24,878 nt of DNA from a virus. Numbering within the stretch: position 1 is the stretch's first letter; the number at the start of each line of letters is the position of its first letter. Location of the stretch: IMG/VR virus record IMGVR_UViG_3300032285_004733, positions 1 through 24,878 of that record, one strand, 5' to 3'. The notes beneath the pieces are model-generated. The model had not been told where the DNA came from, made no database searches, and worked only from the letters and a program-made list of their open reading frames with translations. This document shows positions 14,442-24,500 of the stretch, piece after piece. A program made the translations under genes and the position numbers.

Positions 14442-16463
14442 ATGGCCAATCAATTATCATCAAATACATTATTCGGATCAGGATACGGAAACCGAATAAA
14501 TTTAGAACGTGTTAAAAATAATACTCCATTTGGATATTATGATAATGATTCTGAATTTATTAAAGACGCAATGAAAGCAGCTGCTTTTGTCGCCCAAAGA
14601 TTAGGTGTAGGTGGTACAAGTAATGCTACAACTTATATAACTGAATTAACAGTTTATGCTGCTATGGAAGAAGCTATTACCACTTATGGTAATATGGTTT
14701 ATCAATATAAAATTCGAGATAATTATATTAACTTAGAAGGTTCTGAAACACTTCCTTTTAATCAAACTGAAACAGCTGATAAAATAGTATTAAGTGAAGA
14801 CCCAAATATTGGATCACCTATATATTGGTCTGATTCTAGATATGCTACATGGGGAGAAATAGGGAATGATGGACCAAATTCATCATCAATAGCAGGCAAT
14901 GAAATATATGTCGCTTCTTCATCATTAAATGATTATCTATCACCAGATGTTACCAAAGTAAAAAACTGGAATTTTTATTACTATCAAAACCCATCAGCTC
15001 CAAATGCTCCTGAATCAGATTGGAGTCAAGCAACATATCCTCAATTTAGTAAAATAGCAGGACCTACAGTTTCAACTACCCATTATTCAGAATCATATGC
15101 TAATTTTGATGTATATAATATAGCTAGTAATGCTATTTTAATAGGAAATAGTTCATTTTCTATAACAGGAAGTAATGGTTATAACTTTTTATTTGTTGTA
15201 ACAGCTTCTGATTTACCTAATGATAGTGTAACAACATTCTATATACCAACTGGCAGCAATATTGATAAAACTGCTTTTAATATAGCTAATAAAATTAATT
15301 ATGTTTCTCCATTATTTGGATTAACAGTTAATTCTATAACTGGTTCAACACCAACTTTATTAGAATTAACTTCATCATTTGGTTCTACTGTAAATCCATC
15401 TATTGATTTTCAAATAAATGATGGGGTAAATACAGCACAATTTGGTCAACCTGATACTTGGTTAACATACCAAATAACTTCTGGTGAATCTTGGGTTTAC
15501 TTTTTTACATCATTTCCTATTCAAAATTTTTTCTATGATGGGACTACTATTAATACAGCTTATTATCAAGATATATTACTAGGAAGAGGATTAAATGGTA
15601 AAGTAATAAATAATATTTTACAAACTCAAATTAGAATAGCTGAGGGGTATGCCCAAGAAGCTAGTGTAGGAGGATATGTAACAGAATATACAGGATCACT
15701 TCATTTAATTCCTGGCCAACAAGTATATGATTTAAATGCATGGGCAGCTGATTCAGCTTCATTAGATGAGGGAGATAGAATAGAAATTAGACAAATTTTT
15801 TATCAAGAACCTCCTGCTATTGTAAGATACTTTGATCCATATGCTGGTACAGGTACTGGTGTTCAAGGTTTACTTGAAACATTTGGATTTGGATCTTATT
15901 CACCTGGTATTAACTTTATGTTAATGCCTGTATATTGGGATATTCAAAAAATACAAGCCATTGAATTCAATGACCAAGTAAGAAAATCAGCATATTCATT
16001 TGATTTAGTAAATAATCAATTAAGATTATTTCCTGTACCAGGATCAGATCATGAACGTATGTTGCTTTTTAAATATATGAAAATAAGTGATAAATATAAA
16101 GCTGTAACTGATCTTAGACCTAATTTAGTATCTGATGTAATGAATGTTCCTTATAGAAATCCTATCTACACTGATATAAATCAGGTTGGTAGATCTTGGA
16201 TATTTAGATATGCTTTAGCTATATGTAAAGAAATTGAAGGACAAATTAGAGCTACATTCCAAGGTTCAAATTTTGGAGGTCTAATTGTTAATGGATCTGA
16301 GCTATTAACAGATGCTAGAACTGAAAAATCAGAATTAATGACTGAATTAAAAGAATATTTAGATCAAACAACTCGTAGATCTCAATTGGAAAGAAAACAA
16401 CAAGAATCTGATTTTACTCGCCAATCAATGAACCAGATACCTTTATTAATATATGCTCTTTAA
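14442..16463 (+). CDS. Neck / head-completion protein (gp13-like) with large insertion, 673 aa
   Basis: gp13 joins the packaged head to gp14 at the neck. The C-terminal 190 residues match the gp13 plan: a beta strand block NNQLRLFPVPGSDHERMLLF, then RSWIFRYALAICKEIEGQIR, then FGGLIVNGSELLTDARTEKS followed by a charged helix. T4 gp13 has closely similar words in the same order ('W.KEYA.AL.K...G', 'GGI.LNG..IL.DA.TE'). The N-terminal 110 residues (DAMKAAAFVAQRLGVG, VYAAMEEAITTYGNM) are helical, as in gp13. Between them lie about 250 extra residues rich in Ser/Thr/Asn (for example VTASDLPNDSVTTFYIPTGS), doubling the usual length of about 309 aa; they read like an inserted beta-rich, probably surface-exposed domain. 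Assignment is from remembered family sequence. The gp14-like gene follows 12 bases later. Confidence 0.82.
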   Translation: MANQLSSNTLFGSGYGNRINLERVKNNTPFGYYDNDSEFIKDAMKAAAFVAQRLGVGGTSNATTYITELTVYAAMEEAITTYGNMVYQYKIRDNYINLEGSETLPFNQTETADKIVLSEDPNIGSPIYWSDSRYATWGEIGNDGPNSSSIAGNEIYVASSSLNDYLSPDVTKVKNWNFYYYQNPSAPNAPESDWSQATYPQFSKIAGPTVSTTHYSESYANFDVYNIASNAILIGNSSFSITGSNGYNFLFVVTASDLPNDSVTTFYIPTGSNIDKTAFNIANKINYVSPLFGLTVNSITGSTPTLLELTSSFGSTVNPSIDFQINDGVNTAQFGQPDTWLTYQITSGESWVYFFTSFPIQNFFYDGTTINTAYYQDILLGRGLNGKVINNILQTQIRIAEGYAQEASVGGYVTEYTGSLHLIPGQQVYDLNAWAADSASLDEGDRIEIRQIFYQEPPAIVRYFDPYAGTGTGVQGLLETFGFGSYSPGINFMLMPVYWDIQKIQAIEFNDQVRKSAYSFDLVNNQLRLFPVPGSDHERMLLFKYMKISDKYKAVTDLRPNLVSDVMNVPYRNPIYTDINQVGRSWIFRYALAICKEIEGQIRATFQGSNFGGLIVNGSELLTDARTEKSELMTELKEYLDQTTRRSQLERKQQESDFTRQSMNQIPLLIYAL

Positions 16464-16475
16464 TAAAAATAATTC

Positions 16476-17291
16476 ATGTCATTTAATAACCCAGTAAGAA
16501 AATTCTATGTAGGAATACCAGCAGGAGGAAGTCCACAATCTCCTTCTCCTTCAAAGTCAGTTAGTCTAACACCTAGTAAGTCAAAAACACCTAGTGCTAC
16601 TATTTCAGTTAGTATGTCTCCTTCATTTAATGCTTCTAACTCTGCTACACCAAGTGTAACACCAAGTGTAACAACTACACCTAGTATTTCTAAAACACCT
16701 AGTATAACTCTTAGTGTAACACCTAGTAATACTTTATCACCATCTATATCAAGGACACCTTCTCCTACAACAACACCTACTCCTTCATTAGATTGCACTG
16801 ATTTAAATGTGTTTTCTCAAATGCAAGCAGCTGCTTTACAATTTATGCAAACTGCTATTGCTTACTATAAAATAAATTTACATGAAACTAAGAAAAATAT
16901 ATATGGTGAATCATTAGAAAAATGGTTTTATCAACCCTTCTTAATTAAATGTACTATTGAAAGAGATCCAGATACTTTAAATAGTGAAATGTTTGGACCT
17001 GATATTTCTAGAAATATAAAATTAACAATACCTAGAATAGCTTGGGATAATGAATTTTCAGGACAAATCCAAGGTGTTAATGTATTACCAGAAATTGGAG
17101 ATATAATATTTGATAGATCAACAGAAAGATATTATGAAATACATAATATTATATCTAATTATATTCCTATTAATGCTAATATTAATCCTGGATCATCTCT
17201 ATGTCCTCAAGCTGAATTAATAACTTATAATATAGAATGTGTACAAACAAGAGCAACAAGATTAAATTTATTACCTTATAAATTAATATAA
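16476..17291 (+). CDS. Neck protein (gp14-like) with N-terminal Ser/Thr-Pro repeat arm, 271 aa
   Basis: gp14 completes the head-to-tail connector with gp13 in T4. Residues about 115-271 fit gp14: a helix MQTAIAYYKINLHETKKNIY with GES, an RNIKLTIPRIAWDNEF stretch, then PEIGDIIFDRSTERYYEIHN, matching the T4 gp14 order of 'YGE', 'L.I.R' and 'P.EGDL.....L.EI'. Ahead of this, after MSFNNPVRKFYVGIPAGG, residues about 19-104 are a TPS/SPS repeat (TPSISKTPSITLSVTPS) of the same kind as in the protein at 13111. T4 gp14 lacks such an arm to my knowledge. If the core sits at the neck, the arm should project from it like a whisker or decoration. The stop overlaps the next ATG by one base, showing coupling with the gp15-like gene. 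Confidence 0.78.
   Translation: MSFNNPVRKFYVGIPAGGSPQSPSPSKSVSLTPSKSKTPSATISVSMSPSFNASNSATPSVTPSVTTTPSISKTPSITLSVTPSNTLSPSISRTPSPTTTPTPSLDCTDLNVFSQMQAAALQFMQTAIAYYKINLHETKKNIYGESLEKWFYQPFLIKCTIERDPDTLNSEMFGPDISRNIKLTIPRIAWDNEFSGQIQGVNVLPEIGDIIFDRSTERYYEIHNIISNYIPINANINPGSSLCPQAELITYNIECVQTRATRLNLLPYKLI
16530..16787 (+). repeat. TPS/SPS repeat arm in the neck protein
   Basis: An irregular series of TPS and SPS units with Ser/Thr/Lys/Val between them, some identical in protein and nearly identical in DNA to units at 13396-13644 (for example the SISKTPSIT block). It is less regular than the post-capsid copy. Confidence 0.8.
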
Positions 17292-18526
17292 TGGCCAAAA
17301 CAAAAAAACCAAGACCTAAAAATATAAATGAGGTATTAGATGAACAACTAGGACATGAAGCTGCTGATCCAATATCTGGTCGTCCTGTAGTTTTACCTCA
17401 TAATAGAGGTAATGATGTCTCTACTAAAGGTGATAGAGTAAAAGATGTATCCATTAGTATAATGGATATAGACTCTGCTATTATAAAATATATTGAAGAA
17501 AAAATTCAACCTTCAGTTATACAGGATAGTAATAGAATACAAGTACCTGTGATGTATGGTTTTCCTGAAAGGTGGCAAACAATACAAGAAAAAGGATACT
17601 TAAGAGAATACTCAGGTAGATTTGTAGCTCCTGTCATTGTTATAAAACGTGACAACATGGAAGCAAATAGGAATTTAGGTACTAAAATTGATGCTAATAA
17701 TCCAAAAAATCTTCATGTATTTGGAACAGGATATACAAAGAAAAATCAATATGATAATTTTACAGCATTAACAAATAGAGATCCTATCAAAGAATTTAGA
17801 TTAGTAGTAATGCCTGAATATGTAACTATGACTTATAGTGCTGTTATATTCACTAATCATTTAGAACAAAATAATAAAATAATAGAAGCATTTCAATATG
17901 CTTCTAACACATATTGGGGAGAATCAGGAAGATTTTTATTTAGATCTAGAATTGATAGCTTTGCTACATCAACTGAATACGCTGTTGGTGAAGATAGAAC
18001 TACAAGAACTAATTTTACTATTACTTTAAATGGATATATAATCCCAGATACAGTAAATAGAGATATTTCTTACCCTAAAAAATACTTATCTAAAGCACAA
18101 GTAATATTTAATCTAGAAACAGACGATACAGAAATATTTATAGCGGGTATAAAAGGTAAAAATAAAGTTAAGTCTAAAGGAGTTAACTTCCCTAACCAAG
18201 CTCAAACTATTAATATTGTATCTACACCAAATGAAGCTTTAGCTTATTTAGGAACAATTGTAACTAAAACAGATGGTGATTTATCATTAGTTAGTGGAAA
18301 TACAGTACGTGTTTTAAATAGTACTATATATCCTGCTCCTGCTCCTTTACCACCAACTGATAAATCACAGTTTGAAATTATTATAAATACAACTTACGTA
18401 CCTAATAATCTTATTTCATCAGTCACACAAAATGGAAGTAATGTCGACATAGTTATTGACACAACAAGTTTAGGATATAGTTTAACAACAACTGAAGGAA
18501 TATCAGTATTTGGCAAATTTATTTAA
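17291..18526 (+). CDS. Tail terminator / sheath stabiliser (gp15-like), 411 aa
   Basis: In T4, gp15 caps the tail tube and sheath and docks to the gp13-gp14 neck. Family resemblance runs through residues about 50-255. RIQVPVMYGFPERW (about 81-94) parallels T4 'FIRVPITYASKEHF'; then comes a charged PVIVIKRDNME segment; then PIKEFRLVVMPEYVTMTYSA with NKIIEAFQYASNTYWG, matching the T4 'PI...YELSIFT.....IVEQILPYF' region; and finally TTRTNFTITLNGYIIPDT (about 237-254), matching 'RR.EWSLTFEVNGWMYPP'. T4 gp15 is 272 aa; the extra C-terminal 150 residues here are Thr/Ser/Asn-rich beta-type sequence, ending TTEGISVFGKFI. It overlaps the gp14-like gene by one base and precedes the fibre gene by 5 bases. 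The call rests on remembered sequence patterns. Confidence 0.8.
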   Translation: MAKTKKPRPKNINEVLDEQLGHEAADPISGRPVVLPHNRGNDVSTKGDRVKDVSISIMDIDSAIIKYIEEKIQPSVIQDSNRIQVPVMYGFPERWQTIQEKGYLREYSGRFVAPVIVIKRDNMEANRNLGTKIDANNPKNLHVFGTGYTKKNQYDNFTALTNRDPIKEFRLVVMPEYVTMTYSAVIFTNHLEQNNKIIEAFQYASNTYWGESGRFLFRSRIDSFATSTEYAVGEDRTTRTNFTITLNGYIIPDTVNRDISYPKKYLSKAQVIFNLETDDTEIFIAGIKGKNKVKSKGVNFPNQAQTINIVSTPNEALAYLGTIVTKTDGDLSLVSGNTVRVLNSTIYPAPAPLPPTDKSQFEIIINTTYVPNNLISSVTQNGSNVDIVIDTTSLGYSLTTTEGISVFGKFI

Positions 18527-18531
18527 AAGAT

Positions 18532-21500
18532 ATGAGTAATTTAATACAAGGATATCAAATAGCGTTACCTTTTGAATTAAGTGGAAGTGATGGCTCTCTT
18601 TTATATAGTGGAAGCCAATTAATCATATCTGGATCAGTTGAAGCTTCTCAAGGATTTACAGGTTCATTATATGGAACATCTAGTTGGGCTGAAAATGCTG
18701 TAACAGCATCTTACGCTTTAAATGGAGGTGGAAGTAATATAGATACAGGTTCATTTGCTACAACTAGCTCAAATACATTTACAGGAATTCAAATAATAAC
18801 AGGAAGTAATGGTATATTAAAATATGGTGGAGATGCAAATTCAGTCAATCCAATATTTCCAACTCTAGTAGATATACATGCTAATAACTCATATCCATGG
18901 TTAGAAAGATTCTATAATGATTCATTTTCTCAACAAAATGCAGTAATGGCTTATTTTGCTTGGGATGATGGTAGATTCGTATTTCATAATGAAACAAATC
19001 AAAGTATCGGATTACAAGTAAATGGATATCAAGGTGAAAATGGATTATTAGTATATTCTGATAAAGTTGCTTTTGTTAATAATATAGAAGTAACAGGATC
19101 AATAAGTAATGGATTTGAAACTATAGCATCTGGTCCTTATTCACACGCAGCTGGAGATTTAACAGTAGCAAACGGATATGCGTCTCATGCTGAAGGATGG
19201 ACTACATATGCTAATGGAGGATTTTCTCACGCTGAAGGAATATATACTTCAGCTTCTGGATATAGTTCTCATGCTGAAGGTGATGAAACAGAAGCTAAAG
19301 GATATTACTCCCACGCTGAAGGAAATCATACCTTAACATCAGGATCTTGGTCACACGCTGAAGGATTTTACACAATAGCAGAAGGAATATATTCACACGC
19401 TGAAGGAGAAGCTACAAAAGCAATAGGTGAAGGTTCACACGCTGAAGGACTTGGTACAATAGCGTTAGGACCTTACCAACATGCTCAAGGTAGATATAAT
19501 ATTAGTTCATCTGATTCATCTGCTTTTATTATAGGTAATGGAATTAATGATGCTAATAGAAGTAATTTAATTTTTGCTTCAGGATCTGAACTTCAAATGA
19601 CAGGATCATTAAATGTAACAGGAAGTATAAATGTTGATGGTAACATAACAGGTTCTTTATATGGTACATCTAGTTGGGCAGAAAATACTATAACAGCTTC
19701 TTATTCTGACACTACAATAAGCGCGTCTTACTCAGACACTGCGGTAAGTGCTTCATACGCATTGACCGCTTCATACTCTTTAAACGTACCTACAGCCTCA
19801 TTAACTGCGTCTTACGCTTTAACAGCTTCATATGTTAATCAACTTAATCAAGACGTTACAATAACAGGATCATTAACAGTATCAGGTAGCACTGGAACAA
19901 CTATATTTTCATCTAATATTGATACTTTAATTTTAACTGGTTCTGCTATCATAACAGGATCATTAGATATAATTGGAAATGTAAATGTTGATGGTGGTAT
20001 AACTAGTTCATTACAAGGAACATCTAGTTGGGCTGAAAATGCTACCTCTGCTTCTTACGCTAAAACATCTAGTTATTCTAACAATATAAAAGGATCAACA
20101 AACCATATTCCTGTATTTGACTCACCAAATAGTTTAGTAACAAGCTCAATATATCAATCAGGTTCTTACAGTATCATTATAAACCAAGATAATGCTACTT
20201 CAGCTAACCCAGAAGCATTATATGTTTGGCAGCCAAGTACATCATCATTTAATGTAATAAGTGGTAAAGGTAATTTAAATAACTACTTACAACTTAATAT
20301 ACAAAATACTAATAATGGAAATTCTGCCTCTTCAGATGTTGTAGCTACTGCTAATAACGGGGATGAAACTACCAACTATATTGATATGGGTATCAATAAC
20401 CAAAATTTCAATGGTGGTATTGGAATAGGAAATGATGCTTATTTATATTCTACAGGTCGTCACCTTCATATAGGTAATGTTTCAAATTATCCAATTCAGT
20501 TTTTTGTTGGGGGTAATGATACAGATGCTAATAGAAAATTCTCATTAAGTCCTGATGATCAACATCAAATGACTGGTTCATTAAATATTAGTGGTAGTTT
20601 AATAACATCTAAAGATGTTTTAATTAATGGAATAACAGTTGGTCGTGGGTCTGGAAATGATAGTGATAGTGTTGTTATAGGGTTAACTGCGTTAGCAAAT
20701 AATAATAGTGGGTATCAAAATGTAGCTATAGGAGCGTTTGCTTCTCAATATAATATTGAAGGATCTCAAAATGTAGCTATAGGATATGAATCTTTCGCTG
20801 CTAACCATAACGGTACTAGTAATGTTATTATAGGATATCAAACCTTTACTAACAATATAGATGGAAATGATAACACTGTTATAGGTAAAAGTTCAGGTGG
20901 AGGAATTGTAACAGGATCCTATAATACAATTGTAGGAGCCAATACTTTTATACCTGCCGTCACTAACAATAATATTATCCTATCAGATGGTCAAGGTAAT
21001 ATTAAATATCGTTGGGATGGAATTCAAAATACTATATCTGGTGATTTAATAGTAACAGGTTCATTAACTGTCACACAAGGATTTACAGGATCATTATTAG
21101 GTACATCATCATATGCTACAAGTGCTTCATATGCTGCTACAGCTTCCTCTGCAAATAATTTTACTGTTAGAGGTACTCTCACAGCTCAAACTATTATAGC
21201 TCAAACTATAACTTCATCAACTGAATATATTACAGGTTCTACTCGTTTTGGTAGTTTACAAACAAATACTCATCAATTTACTGGTTCAGTAAATATAACA
21301 GGAAGCATAACAGGAACAAATGGAGTAGTAAATAATTTAACAGCTTCAAATGCTGTGACAGCATCTTACGTTCTTAATTCTGTAAGTGCATCTTTTGCAA
21401 CTAATGCTTCTACTGCTTCATATGTTTTAAACGCTATAAGTAGTTCATTTGCAACTAATGCTTCAACTGCATCTTATATTTTAAACGCTGTATCTGCATC

Positions 21501-24500
21501 GTATGCAACTAACGCCGCGACATCTTCTTATATATTAAATGCTATTTCAGCTTCATTTGCTTCAACAGCATCTTATGTTTTACAAGCAGTAAGTGCTTCA
21601 TTCGCTACAAACTCATTAACTGCTTCTTATATACTAAATGCTATTAGCTCATCATACGCTGCCACTGCTTCTTTAGCTCCATTATATGTACTCACTAGCG
21701 TAACATCTTCAATGTCTGTAGCTACAGCTTCTTTTGTAACAACTGCTCAAACAGCATCTTATGTTCTTCAAGCTGTATCTGCTTCATTTGCAACTAATGC
21801 AAATACAGCTTCATTTGTAGCAACAGCTCAAACAGCCTCATATGTTTTAAATGCTATTTCTTCATCTTTTGCTTCAACCGCATCTTTTGTTAATACAGCG
21901 CGAACAGCATCATATGTCTTAAACGCTATAAGTAGTTCATTTGCTACTAACGCTTCAACAGCTTCATATGTTGTGACAGCCAATACAGCATCTTATGTTC
22001 TTAATGCTGTGAGTGCTTCATTCTCAACTAATGCTTCAACAGCTTCATATGTTTTACAAGCAGTGAGTAGTTCATATGCTTCAACTGCTTCATATGTTAT
22101 AACAGCGAATACTGCTTCCTATGTTCTTAACGCGGTGAGTAGTTCATTTGCTACTAATGCTTCAACTGCATCATATGTTCTTCAAGCTGTATCTGCTTCA
22201 TTTGCTACTAATGCTTCAACATCATCTTATGTTTTACAAGCTGTATCTTCCTCATTTACTTCAACAGCATCTTATGTTGTAACAGCTAATACAGCATCAT
22301 ATGTTCTTCAAGCTGTTAGCGCTTCATTCGCTACACAAGCAGCAAATGCTACAACAGCCTCTTTTGTTATAACGGCTCAAACAGCTAGTTATGTACTTAA
22401 CGCAGTAAGTAGTTCATTTGCGACTAACGCCTCTACTGCCTCTTATGTTGTAACAGCTAACACAGCATCATATGTTTTACAAGCAGTAAGTGCTTCATTT
22501 GCTACTAATGCTAATACAGCTTCTTTTGTAACCACTGCTCAAACAGCTTCATATGTTCTAAACGCTGTAAGTAGCTCATTTTCATCAAATACAATTAGTG
22601 CTTCATACGCCGCGACAGCATCTTATGTTATAACAGCAAATACATCCTCATATGTTTTAAACGCTATAAGTAGTTCATTTGCTTCAATAGCATCATCAGC
22701 AGATAACTTTACTGTTAGAGGAACTCTTACAGCTCAAACTTTAGTAGTTCAAACTATAACCTCCAGTATTGATTATGTTACTGGTTCTACTAGGTTTGGT
22801 AGTTTACAATCTAACACACATATATTCACTGGTTCAATAAGTGTAAGTGGTAGTATAACAGGTACAAATGGAGTAATAAATAATTTAACAGCTTCAAACG
22901 CTGTGACATCATCTTATATATTACAAGCAGTAAGTGCTTCATTTGCAACAAACGCATCAACTGCTTCATATGTTTTACAAGCAGTAAGTGCTTCATTCGC
23001 TACACAAGCGGCAAATGCTTCAACTGCTTCATATGTTTTAAATGCTATAAGTTCTTCTTTCGCAACTAATGCTTCTACAGCTTCTTATATACTAAACGCT
23101 GTAAGCGCATCATTTGCTACAAATGCTTTAACAGCGTCTTATATTTTAAATGCTGTTAGTTCATCATTTGCTACTTCAGCATCATATGCTGTAAGTACTT
23201 CTTTAGCCGCTAACTCTATTTTATTAAATGGTACTGGTTCAACTGTATTTGCGACTACAGGTTCAAACATATTTAAAGGAAACCAAACTGTAACTGGTAG
23301 TTTATTCACTAGTGGATCAAATACTTTAATAGGTAATACTGTTTTAAGTGGTAGTATTAATATAAGTGGATCTACAATTGTAGACGGAACAAGTATTTTT
23401 AAGAACCACTCAATGACTGTTACAGGTTCAGTATTAATTAGTGGATCTACAACACAAATAGGGAATAACACTTTAACAGGAAATACTACACTATCAGGTA
23501 GTGTTATAATGTCAGGTTCTTTAGGTCAACCAAACCCAACACTTAGTATTTATGGAGACTTAAATCAAACAGGATATACTAGATATTTACCTGTAACTAC
23601 AAATATAGATACTTCAATATCTGCTTCTTATATATTTGTAAGTGGATCTACAAATGACTTATATTTTTCTCAAAATGGGTATGGATATAATAACGTAACT
23701 CGTTTACGTTGGTTAGAAGGTAATCTATATACTGGTTTATTATCAGGAGGTGTTTTAAGCTCAACAATAGGATCAACAACATTCAATTTATCATCAGGTA
23801 GTGGTATTATAGTAACATTAAATGCATTTACTAGTAGCCAAGATCCATTCCCTACAATACAATATGTTAGTTGGCCAACATATACTAACCAACCAATTAT
23901 AAATTCAGGTTCAGCTAAAATTACTTATGTTAGCATAACTTCAAATGGTTCTATTAATCAACAAACATTTCCAATTGGTAGTACAGACACTAACCAATGG
24001 GATACTCAAATTGAATTAGGAGTTGTATTACATTTGTCTGGTAGTGTGTCTACAGGTGTATATAATGCACCTCAATTAGCATATGGTTATGCTCAAAGAA
24101 CAGATGACTTTTTAAGAGCTTTTGGACCATTAAAAATATCAGGCCATACATTACAAGCTAGTGGTAGTTCACCAACATTAAGTATTAAAAAATCAAGCGG
24201 TACTGCTTACAATAATGGATCTAACTATGTTAATAATCCAAATCATCCATCATTAACATCTGATCCTGATATTAATATATCTAAAATTTATCGTTATTAT
24301 ATTTCTGGATCTACTCCTATAATTGACACTGGTATTGCAAATGCTGGATATACAGCAATTGATAGTAAACAATATGTTGACACAACAACAGGAACTTTAA
24401 CTGCAGTAGGTGCTGGTTTTTTTAGTATTCAAAGAGTTTTTTGGATTCCAAATTCACCAACAAATGCCTTTATTGTTTATTATGGTAATGCTAGATACGG

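Noticed and set aside
18382-18389. TATAAATA, the canonical T4 late-promoter box, on the + strand
   Set aside because: It lies inside the gp15-like coding sequence, about 145 bases before the next start, and is not repeated before other genes, so chance in AT-rich DNA is the better explanation.
20436-20445. A TATTTATA match within the fibre gene
   Set aside because: It encodes Tyr-Leu-Tyr in an uninterrupted reading frame with no gene start nearby; chance occurrence.
21361-23202. Regularly spaced short repeats that could be mistaken for a CRISPR array
   Set aside because: The repeats are in one open frame, vary at synonymous positions, have a 27-base period without unique spacers, and no cas gene is present.
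23139-23471. A 110-codon minus-strand frame opposite the fibre gene
   Set aside because: It is the antisense of the repetitive fibre sequence, and its apparent repeats are a consequence of the sense-strand repeats.
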